Assembly (NCBI RefSeq): GCF_014643515.1
Contig: NZ_BMJP01000002.1
Coordinates: 372,001-436,000, forward strand
Origin: Sphingomonas prati
Lineage (GTDB): Bacteria > Pseudomonadota > Alphaproteobacteria > Sphingomonadales > Sphingomonadaceae
Direction: 5' to 3'
Length of the DNA: 64,000 nt
The position numbers and the translations under genes are program-made. Positions 10,231 through 17,480 of this stretch are shown here, one piece after another; positions within the stretch are counted from its first letter, which is position 1; each line of letters begins with the position of its first letter. The notes under the pieces were generated by a model. It made no database searches, had not been told where the DNA came from, and saw only the letters and a program-made list of their open reading frames with translations.

Positions 10231-10513
10231 CACTGAATATCACCTGCTAGTGTTTGCTGCTGGATCACTGACAAAAATTACTAAGCAACTTCACGTAGAA
10301 TTGGTAGCGCTCACTTTTTCATCTCACCGCGTAAATCATGAAAAGCAAAATTCGTTCTCATATTTTTCTTACTTTTCTGCGCAGAACCTAAGTTGCTGTG
10401 CTGCCTTACTAAAGTCGTAACGGCCCTGAGTATTTTTTAACCGAATATTATTGTCTGCAACCCTATCGTCGAAACGTCCGTACCCTGGGACGCCGTAACG
10501 AGGAGTGCCATAC

Positions 10514-10537
10514 ATGAAAGCCTCCGACGCGATTTAA
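10514..10537 (+). other. Possible seven-codon leader ORF
   Basis: The frame encodes MKASDAI and stops. AGGAG lies at 10501-10505, eight bases before the ATG, an almost ideal ribosome-binding site in otherwise non-coding DNA. It could be a leader peptide upstream of tpsB, the remnant of a lost gene start, or chance. Confidence 0.25.
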
Positions 10538-10775
10538 CTTGTATTAGTAACGTCGTAGCTTACATGAGTTATACCTTCGGTGGAGAACAGGTCGCAAAGC
10601 GATCGTCCCGCTAGGTCATCATTTTAAAAGCGACTTTCGCGTCGATGGGACCGGGGCTTATCCGTCCATCGCGTTGCGCGACCGGCTGCTGATGCCCGCC
10701 CCCTACTGTCGACGACTCCCGCTGCTGCGGATGGGAGACGTGTGCCCTTTTTCCTGCAGTGTTTTTGAGGTGCTC

Positions 10776-12458
10776 ATGTTGAAGTCGATCCGTCGGGCAG
10801 CCACTCTCGCAGTCGTCGGTCCCGTTGCCGTGGTCGGGCTGGGTCAGGCCGCGGATGCGCAGGTGCCCGTGGGCGCCGGTGGTCAGCTGCAGCAAATCCC
10901 GCCTGTGCCGCAGGCCGCCAAGCCGACGCCAGACCTGCCTCTCGATCGCACGGCGCAGACCGCTCTGCCGCCCGCGGGAGGGGTCCGGGCCAGGGTGCGG
11001 TCGCTGCGCATCACCGGCGCGACGTTGTTTCCCGAATCCGAACTGATCGCCGCGACATCGTTCGCGCCCAATACCGACCTCGACATGGCCGGTCTCAAGA
11101 CGCTCGCGAACCAAGTCACCGCTTACTATAACAGCCGCGGTTACTTCGTCGCGCAGGCCTATCTGCCCGAACAGGATCTCCAGAGCGGCGCGGTGACCAT
11201 CGCGGTACTTGAGGGCCACTACGGCGCGATTAAGATCAGCAACGAGGCGAAGCTGGCGGACCGCGTGCCGCGCGGGATCATGTCCGGGCTCGACGTCGGC
11301 GATCCCGTCGCCTCCGCCCCGCTTGAACGCCGGCTGCTCATCCTGTCGGACGTCCCCGGCGTCGCCGTGAAATCCACACTCAGCCCCGGCACCGACGTCG
11401 GCGCGTCGGACCTGCTGGTCGACGTCGTCCCCGGCCGCGCCGTGTCCGGCACGGTCGAGGCGGACAATGCCGGCAACCGCTACACCGGCGCCTACCGTGC
11501 CGGCGGCACGATCAACTTCAACAACCCGACGGGATCTGGCGATCTCGTCAGCCTGCGCGTACTGACTTCGTTCGACGGCCTCGCTTATGGGCGCGCCGCA
11601 TACCAGACGCTCGTCGGGCCGGTCACGGTCGGCATCGCCTATGCGCATCTCGACTATGATCTCGGCGAGGAATTTAAGAGCCTGGACGCCAGCGGCAACG
11701 CCGACGTCGGCAGCATCTACGCCAGCTATCCGCTGATCCGCTCGCGCAACAACAACCTCTACTTGGTCGCAAGCGGCGACGTGAAATCTTTCACCGACAA
11801 AATTGACAGCGTTGACACAATCGGCCGCCGCCGTGCGCAGGTCGCGTCCATCGGGTTCAGCGGGGACTCGCACGACACGCTGCTCGGCGGCGGCTGGAAC
11901 GCCTATTCCGCTAGCGTCGTGGTCGGTAACATCGACATCCGCGGTGCGGTCGACCGCGCCGCCGACGCGCAAACCGCCGGCATCGACGGTGGCTACGGCA
12001 AGCTGCAATTCAGTCTTGCGCGGCTTCAGACGGTCGCCGGCCCGCTCTCGCTATTCGGCTCGGTCCGCGGCCAGGTCGCGTTCAACAATCTCGACATTTC
12101 CGAGCGGATGGAACTCGGCGGCGCCTACGCCGTCCGCGCCTATCCGGAGGGCGAGGCCTACGGCGACGAAGGCTATGTCGCCACGGTCGAGGCGCGGCTC
12201 AACCTGCCGCAGGTCGTGCCCGGCAATCTCCAGCTGTTCGGCTTCGTCGACGCGGGTGAAGTCCGGTTCGCCAAGAATCCGTGGTTCGACGGACAGAACC
12301 GCGCGAAACGCAGCGCCTACGGTGCTAGCGTCGCCTGGGCCGGTCCCTACGGTCTCGCCGCCCGCGCCACCTATGCGCGCAAGCTGAGCGATGCCGACGC
12401 CACGTCCGCCCCGGACAAGTCCGGCCGCGCCTGGTTCCAGATTTCGAAGTCATTCTGA
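10776..12458 (+). CDS. Two-partner secretion outer-membrane pore (TpsB, ShlB/FhaC family)
   Basis: TpsB proteins are Omp85-superfamily barrels that export one TpsA partner across the outer membrane. The 560-residue product has a signal peptide ending near AADAQ (residue 29), then a Pro/Gln-rich periplasmic linker. A ShlB-type POTRA region follows from about residue 72 ([17 protein letters not shown]), including [20 protein letters not shown]. The 16-stranded barrel ends in a C-terminal Phe (QISKSF). [16 protein letters not shown] near residue 455 is the counterpart of the FhaC VRGF-type motif. The start at 10776 is favoured by GAGG six bases upstream over a frame opening 102 bases earlier. 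The TpsA partner starts 55 bases downstream. Confidence 0.93.
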   Translation: MLKSIRRAATLAVVGPVAVVGLGQAADAQVPVGAGGQLQQIPPVPQAAKPTPDLPLDRTAQTALPPAGGVRARVRSLRITGATLFPESELIAATSFAPNTDLDMAGLKTLANQVTAYYNSRGYFVAQAYLPEQDLQSGAVTIAVLEGHYGAIKISNEAKLADRVPRGIMSGLDVGDPVASAPLERRLLILSDVPGVAVKSTLSPGTDVGASDLLVDVVPGRAVSGTVEADNAGNRYTGAYRAGGTINFNNPTGSGDLVSLRVLTSFDGLAYGRAAYQTLVGPVTVGIAYAHLDYDLGEEFKSLDASGNADVGSIYASYPLIRSRNNNLYLVASGDVKSFTDKIDSVDTIGRRRAQVASIGFSGDSHDTLLGGGWNAYSASVVVGNIDIRGAVDRAADAQTAGIDGGYGKLQFSLARLQTVAGPLSLFGSVRGQVAFNNLDISERMELGGAYAVRAYPEGEAYGDEGYVATVEARLNLPQVVPGNLQLFGFVDAGEVRFAKNPWFDGQNRAKRSAYGASVAWAGPYGLAARATYARKLSDADATSAPDKSGRAWFQISKSF

Positions 12459-12513
12459 TCGTGTTGCTCACCCCGATCTCTGCGGCCATCCGCCGCCATC
12501 AAGGATACCGCGC

Positions 12514-15500
12514 ATGACCGCCCTTCCATCGCTCGGGATCAGCAGCCCCCCCGCCACCGCCGCCTCCCGCTTCAGCCGCGCCGGCCTCTTCCGCACGACG
12601 GGGCTCGCCCGCTTCGCCTGGCTGATCGGTGTCGGTTTCGCCGGGTCGGTCGTCCCGGTGGCCGCCGCCAGTGCGCAGACACTGCCGTCCGGCGGCCAGG
12701 TGACGCAAGGCCAGGCGAGCCTCGCGACCAACGGCAGCACGCTGACCGTGACGCAGGGCAGCGATCGCGCGGCGATCAACTGGGACTCCTTCTCGATCGG
12801 CAAGGGCAACAGCGTCGTCTTCGAACAGCCGACCAGCAACTCAGTCGCGCTCAACCGCGTCACCGGCGCCGACCCGTCCGTCATCCTCGGCAACCTGTCC
12901 GCCAACGGCAAGGTGTTCCTGAGCAACGCCAACGGCATCCTGTTCGGCAAGGGCTCCAACGTGAACGTCGGCGGCCTGATCGCCTCGACGCTCAACATCT
13001 CCGACGCCGATTTCATGGCGGGCCGCATGAAATTCACCGGCAACAGCCGCGCCAGCGTCCAGAACGACGGCACGATCACCGCCGATAACGGCTATGTCGC
13101 GCTGCTTGGTGCGAATGTCGGCAATGGCGGCGTGATCCAGGCGAATTTCGGCACGGTCGTGCTGGCCGGCGGCGAAGCAATCACGCTCGACGTCGCGGGC
13201 GACGGCCTGCTCAACGTCGTGATCGACAAGGGTGCGGTGAACGCGCTCGTCCAGAATGGCGGCGTGCTGCGCGCCGATGGCGGCCGCGTGCTGATGACCG
13301 CGCAGGCGGCCGGCGACCTGCTCCACACCGCCGTCAACAACACCGGCATCATCCAGGCCCGCACGCTCCAGAACCGCGCCGGCACGATCATGCTGCTCGG
13401 CGACATGAAGACCGGCACCGTGACGGTGAGCGGCGATCTCGACGCCAGCGCGCCCAACGGCGGCAATGGCGGCTTCATCGAAACCTCCGCCGCCAACGTC
13501 CGCATCGCCGACACGGTCCGCGTCTCGACCGTCGCGCCGCTCGGCACGACCGGCAGCTGGCTGATCGATCCGCAGGATTTCATCATCGGTTCGGGCGGCA
13601 ACATCGCCGGGTCGACGCTCTCGGCGCAGCTGGTCAACACCAGCGTCACGATCAGCACGATCCCGGCCGCCGGCGACACCACCACCGGCAATGGCGACAT
13701 CTTCGTCAACGATGCGGTTGCCTGGACCGCGGCGGGCGTCCCGACCACGCTGACGCTCAACGCGTTTCGTGACCTGAACATCAACAACGCGATTACCGCG
13801 ACCAACGGCAACATCATCGCCTGCTGCGGCCGCGACATCAACGTCAACGCGCCGATGACGACCACGAACGGAAGCATTCTGCTGAACGCTGGCCAGAATG
13901 TGAACGTGTACCACGCGATCACCACGACGGACGGCAACATCGCGCTGTGCGCCGGGCATGACGTGACGATCGACGCCGCGATCACGCTGACCCGCGGCAC
14001 GACGGTCCCGGCGCAGTCGCTCGGCCTGCCGGTCGGCCTCACACTCATCTCGGGCGGGGACGGCACCGGGCCCGGCATCAACGGCGGCACAATCGTGTTC
14101 ACCGCGCTGGCGCCGCCCACTACGGTCACGGCCGCCCCGGTCACGATCAACTACAACCCGGTCTCCTATTCGACGCCGACCGATTTCTCGACGCGCTTCG
14201 TGCTGACCGAAGGGGCTGCACTCACGCAGCGGATGCTGCTGTTCCCGACCACAACGCGTCAGGAAGACGGCACGACCGACGTGACGTTCACGACCTTCAA
14301 CACGACCGCCACATCCGGCTCGCCGACCGGCGTGACGGTCGTCGGCGCCGCGGACTCGACCGCGACGTTCGACAGCGCGAACCCGGGCACGGTCGGCATC
14401 ACCTACACCGGCTACACGCTGGCCGGCCCGAACGCGGACCAGTATGCGCTGGCCGGATCCTGCTGCACCCCAGGCGTCTTCCGCACCACCGGCACCATCA
14501 CCGCCGCCCCGACGCCAGTGCCAACTCCGGTCCCGACGCCCGTCCCGACACCGGTTCCCACGCCAGTGCCGACACCGGTCCCGACGCCAGTGCCAACTCC
14601 GGTCCCCACGCCCGTGCCAACCCCGGTTCCCACGCCAGTGCCAACTCCGGTTCCCACGCCAGTGCCAACTCCGGTCCCCACGCCAGTGCCAACACCGGTT
14701 CCGACACCAGTGCCAACTCCGGTCCCCACGCCAGTGCCAACTCCGGTTCCGACACCAGTACCAACTCCGGTCCCGACGCCCGTCCCGACACCGGTCCCCA
14801 CGCCAGTGCCAACTCCGGTTCCGACACCAGTACCAACTCCGGTCCCGACGCCCGTCCCGACACCGGTCCCCACGCCAGTGCCAACTCCGGTCCCGACGCC
14901 AGTGCCAACTCCGGTCCCCACGCCAGTCCCGACACCGGTCCCCACGCCAGTGCCAACTCCGGTTCCGACACCAGTACCAACTCCGGTCCCGACGCCCGTC
15001 CCGACACCGGTCCCCACGCCAGTGCCAACTCCGGTTCCCACGCCAGTGCCAACACCGGTCCCCACGCCAGTACCAACTCCGGTTCCCACGCCAGTGCCAA
15101 CCCCGGTTCCCACGCCAGTGCCAACTCCGGTCCCGACTCCGGTCCCGACTCCGGTCCCGACACCGGTTCCCACGCCGGTGCCAACTCCGGTCCCGACGCC
15201 AGTGCCAACTCCGGTGCCGACCCCGGTTCCGACACCAGTGCCAACTCCGGTCCCGACGCCAGTGCCAACTCCGGTTCCCACGCCAGTGCCAACTCCGGTT
15301 CCGACACCAGTGCCAACCCCGGTTCCGACGCCAGTGCCAACCCCGGTTCCAACGCCAGTACCGACTCCGGTCCCGACGCCAGTGCCAACTCCGGTCCCGA
15401 CGCCGGTACCAACTCCGGTTCCGACGCCAGTGCCAACCCCGGTCCCCGACCTGCCGAACGCGATCCGTCCGTTCGTTGAGGTTCCGATCGTGCCGATCGG

Positions 15501-15666
15501 CTTCACGTTCGTCCCACCGATTGACGTCGTCGAAGGTGGCGTGAAGACACCACCCCCGCCCGCCCCGCCGGTTGTCGAAACGCCTGCCTACGTCCCACCG
15601 GTTACGCCTACACCGCCTGTCCGTCCGGTCGTGCCGGTCTACCCCCGCAAGCAGGCGCGGCATTGA
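12514..15666 (+). CDS. Two-partner secretion exoprotein (TpsA) with filamentous-hemagglutinin N-terminal domain and (PTPV)78 stalk
   Basis: The 1050-residue product has four parts. A long signal peptide ends near residue 55 (VAAASAQ). The TPS/haemagglutination domain covers about 56-200, with the marker NANGI at 138-142 (NPNGI in most relatives). A beta-helix follows with TTTNG-type rungs near 425-500 and a YDG-like domain near 590-655. Residues 666-977 are 78 exact Pro-Thr-Pro-Val units, and residues 978-1050 are a Pro-rich tail ending PRKQARH. Five cysteines are present: 437-438, 479 and 650-651. The start at 12514 has AAGGA upstream. It is probably co-expressed with tpsB and with the transpeptidase gene that begins one base after its stop. 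The stalk may stay in the periplasm or act as a surface spacer; this is not decidable from sequence. Confidence 0.92.
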   Translation: MTALPSLGISSPPATAASRFSRAGLFRTTGLARFAWLIGVGFAGSVVPVAAASAQTLPSGGQVTQGQASLATNGSTLTVTQGSDRAAINWDSFSIGKGNSVVFEQPTSNSVALNRVTGADPSVILGNLSANGKVFLSNANGILFGKGSNVNVGGLIASTLNISDADFMAGRMKFTGNSRASVQNDGTITADNGYVALLGANVGNGGVIQANFGTVVLAGGEAITLDVAGDGLLNVVIDKGAVNALVQNGGVLRADGGRVLMTAQAAGDLLHTAVNNTGIIQARTLQNRAGTIMLLGDMKTGTVTVSGDLDASAPNGGNGGFIETSAANVRIADTVRVSTVAPLGTTGSWLIDPQDFIIGSGGNIAGSTLSAQLVNTSVTISTIPAAGDTTTGNGDIFVNDAVAWTAAGVPTTLTLNAFRDLNINNAITATNGNIIACCGRDINVNAPMTTTNGSILLNAGQNVNVYHAITTTDGNIALCAGHDVTIDAAITLTRGTTVPAQSLGLPVGLTLISGGDGTGPGINGGTIVFTALAPPTTVTAAPVTINYNPVSYSTPTDFSTRFVLTEGAALTQRMLLFPTTTRQEDGTTDVTFTTFNTTATSGSPTGVTVVGAADSTATFDSANPGTVGITYTGYTLAGPNADQYALAGSCCTPGVFRTTGTITAAPTPVPTPVPTPVPTPVPTPVPTPVPTPVPTPVPTPVPTPVPTPVPTPVPTPVPTPVPTPVPTPVPTPVPTPVPTPVPTPVPTPVPTPVPTPVPTPVPTPVPTPVPTPVPTPVPTPVPTPVPTPVPTPVPTPVPTPVPTPVPTPVPTPVPTPVPTPVPTPVPTPVPTPVPTPVPTPVPTPVPTPVPTPVPTPVPTPVPTPVPTPVPTPVPTPVPTPVPTPVPTPVPTPVPTPVPTPVPTPVPTPVPTPVPTPVPTPVPTPVPTPVPTPVPTPVPTPVPTPVPTPVPTPVPTPVPTPVPTPVPTPVPTPVPTPVPDLPNAIRPFVEVPIVPIGFTFVPPIDVVEGGVKTPPPPAPPVVETPAYVPPVTPTPPVRPVVPVYPRKQARH
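14509..15444 (+). repeat. 78 tandem 12-bp units encoding Pro-Thr-Pro-Val
   Basis: The array is 936 bases, exactly 78 x 12, with no interruption of the PTPV reading. Synonymous changes alternate so that the true DNA period is mostly 24 bases (units like CCCACGCCAGTG then CCAACTCCGGTC). A 72-base, six-unit block is identical at 14725-14796, 14797-14868 and 14941-15012, with a variant copy between the last two at 14869-14940. This indicates recent tandem duplication. Because a 12-base period has no stop codons, all six frames stay open here, creating spurious ORFs on both strands. Confidence 0.97.
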
Positions 15667-15667
15667 T

Positions 15668-16402
15668 ATGGCACGCACCGTCAACCCACCGAGCAAGACG
15701 ACGGCCCTCGGCTGGCGGCATGGCGCGGTGCGGCTGACGGCGGCGGCGTTCGGCCTGGTCACGATGTTTCAATTGCCAGCGTTCGCCGCAACACCGGCGA
15801 CCGCCGTGCAGGCGCCTGACGGACCCACAGACAAAGGCTGGCCTGAAAGCGAAACGCTTTCCCGCGACGCCCGCGAAACCGCGACATGGGTCATGGCCTC
15901 GGGCGATAACCAGGCCATGCCCTTCATCATCATCGACAAGGTGAATGCGCGCGTTCTGGCGTTCGACGCGGCCGGCACGTTGCGCGGCGGGGCTCCCGCC
16001 CTGCTCGGCATGGCACGCGGCGACGACACCGTTCCCGGCATCGGTCAGCGCAAGCTCGCGACGATCACGCCGGCTGAGCGGACGACACCCGCTGGCCGGT
16101 TCCAGGCCGCCATTGGCCACGATCTGGAACAGGACATTCTATGGATCGACTATGACAGCGCGCTCTCGATGCACCGCGTCATCGTGGGTCGCCGCGTGGA
16201 TCATCGCGCGGAGCGGCTTGCGTCCGCGTCCGTCGCCGACAACCGCATCTCGTTTGGCTGTGTCAACGTGCCGCCCAAATTCTACGACGACGTTGTGAAG
16301 CCGCTGTTCACCGGCACCGTCGGCATCGTTTACATTTTGCCCGAAACGAAGCCGCTCCGGACCGTCTTCGCAATCCCCGAACTCAGGCTGGCATCCCAAT
16401 GA
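15668..16402 (+). CDS. L,D-transpeptidase-like (YkuD-type) exported protein
   Basis: The 244-residue protein has a signal peptide ending near residue 40 (QLPAFA) and a YkuD-type catalytic region at about 85-225. The cysteine motif is DNRISFGCVNVPPKFY with Cys198; an upstream His169 lies in SMHRVIVG. Canonical L,D-transpeptidases have [S/T]HGC, so the His before Gly is replaced here by Phe197-1. L,D-transpeptidases form 3-3 cross-links or attach proteins to peptidoglycan in the periplasm. The ATG lies one base after the tpsA stop, so translation is coupled and the enzyme probably serves this secretion system. Its substrate is inferred only from context, and reduced or altered activity is possible. 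Confidence 0.82.
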   Translation: MARTVNPPSKTTALGWRHGAVRLTAAAFGLVTMFQLPAFAATPATAVQAPDGPTDKGWPESETLSRDARETATWVMASGDNQAMPFIIIDKVNARVLAFDAAGTLRGGAPALLGMARGDDTVPGIGQRKLATITPAERTTPAGRFQAAIGHDLEQDILWIDYDSALSMHRVIVGRRVDHRAERLASASVADNRISFGCVNVPPKFYDDVVKPLFTGTVGIVYILPETKPLRTVFAIPELRLASQ

Positions 16403-16933
16403 CGGCCCCGCGCATTAGGCCGACCTTCGGCCAACTCGTCAGAGTTCAGCCCGCGAGATTCGCCTATTCTCGCAGTAACTATATCGAATAGTCCAAGTCA
16501 TATTTAACTGGCATTACTGATAATATACAAATCATTCATTTTGGTGATTGCATAATTATGTCTCGTTTTATCAAACTTACGATAAACCTATATTTTATTT
16601 GATATCAGTCTCCGCTTTGTAACTTAACATACACTATACCTTTGTCCCTAAGTCCGGTCAGGGCGTCTTGAGCAGCCCGCTCGAGATGCACCACTGTTCG
16701 GATGCGAAAGTCGCGTAATGCTTGATCTCCGTAACCCATCGCGCCGTTTCGGCCCCAGCAGACATGGCGATGCATATGCGCCACGCGCAGCAGTCGCCTG
16801 TGCAATGCCGATGACGTTTCAACCCAAAGATCAAGGTAACCACGCCACGCCGACCGTGCGCGCGCCAGTTCAGTCACAACCACAACGCCCAGCACGCCGC
16901 AGCGCCCGCCTTCGTTTGGCCACCGGTTTCACC
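16403..16933. other. AT-rich intergenic region after the secretion locus
   Basis: About 530 bases lie between the transpeptidase gene and the next gene. From about 16480 to 16645 the sequence is very AT-rich (for example TATTTTATTTGATATCAG), unlike the rest of the window, then returns to high GC. A minus-strand frame of 96 codons at 16605-16895 has no recognisable similarity and is not called. The region may mark the boundary of a transferred segment. Confidence 0.5.
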
Positions 16934-17377
16934 ATGATGAAGCACGTCTTGACCTGCATCGCGGCGTCCGGTTTGCTATTCATTCCGCGGCCGGCCGCAG
17001 CGCAGCTTATCATCCTCCCGGGCGCCTTGCTGCTCGCGGGCTACCGCGCCACCTGCGGCCCGGTCGATACCATGATCCAGCCGATCGACGACATCGCCGC
17101 CGCCGCCCGCGGCCGGATCTACCTCCACCCCCGCGTGTTCGACCTGCCCCGCGCGCAACAGCTCTTCTGGTACACGCACGAGTGCGCGCACCAGATTTTC
17201 GGCCCGAACGAAGCCGCCGCCGATTGCTGGGCCGTGCAGCAGGGCCGCATCCAGGGCTGGCTGTCGCGCGACGAACTCCGCCTGCTCAAGACTTCCATGG
17301 AAAACTTCCTCGCCGACGCCACGCACCGCACCGGCGTCGTCAGGATCGCCTACATGGACAAATGCTACGCAGCCTGA
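16934..17377 (+). CDS. Small exported HExxH protein, putative metallopeptidase-like
   Basis: This 147-residue protein has a signal peptide (MMKHVLTCIAASGLLF, cleavage near AAAQ at residue 24). A zincin-type helix motif HECAH lies at 82-86, followed by Glu93 and Asp97 in NEAAADCW. The spacing resembles minimal gluzincins, where a second Glu/Asp ligand follows the HExxH. Several cysteines (41, 84, 98, 144) could form disulfides in the periplasm. The start is ATG 16934 or 16937; neither has a strong ribosome-binding site, but both precede the signal peptide correctly. No family name is recognised. It follows the secretion locus and could process an exported protein, which is inference only. Confidence 0.75.
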   Translation: MMKHVLTCIAASGLLFIPRPAAAQLIILPGALLLAGYRATCGPVDTMIQPIDDIAAAARGRIYLHPRVFDLPRAQQLFWYTHECAHQIFGPNEAAADCWAVQQGRIQGWLSRDELRLLKTSMENFLADATHRTGVVRIAYMDKCYAA

Positions 17378-17480
17378 TCGCTGCAACCCACACCAAAACG
17401 GGGCAGGAATCACCCGCCCCGTCTTCCGATCCCCTAACTATCCTTCAGGATGGCAAGGGAAACGAACCGCTCGCCCCGCC

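Larger units (their letters stand above)
10181..10775. other. Long AT-rich intergenic region upstream of the secretion locus
   Basis: These 595 bases separate the divergent Crp/Fnr gene and tpsB. The part from about 10236 to 10470 is strikingly AT-rich for this genome, with runs such as TATTTTTCTTACTTTTC and TATTTTTTAACCGAATATTA. This fits a promoter and silencing region or foreign DNA. I see no gene longer than a seven-codon frame at 10514-10537. It must hold the promoter of tpsB, but no single -35/-10 pair stands out. Confidence 0.6.

Noticed and set aside
14509-15444. Regular repeats as a CRISPR array
   Set aside because: The units are contiguous 12-bp coding repeats with no unique spacers and no cas genes nearby.
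14412-15506. Minus-strand frame encoding a 364-residue Gly-Thr-Gly-Val repeat protein
   Set aside because: It is the antisense of the PTPV array. A 12-base period without stops opens all frames; the sense strand has TpsA domains on both sides.
12841-15762. Long minus-strand open frame of 973 codons opposite tpsA
   Set aside because: It has the Arg/His/Asp-rich composition of antisense GC-rich DNA and no recognisable domains, while the + strand encodes clear TPS motifs.
16605-16895. Minus-strand 96-codon frame after the secretion locus
   Set aside because: No ribosome-binding site, no recognisable similarity, and it lies in a region of mixed composition; kept only as a low-likelihood gene.
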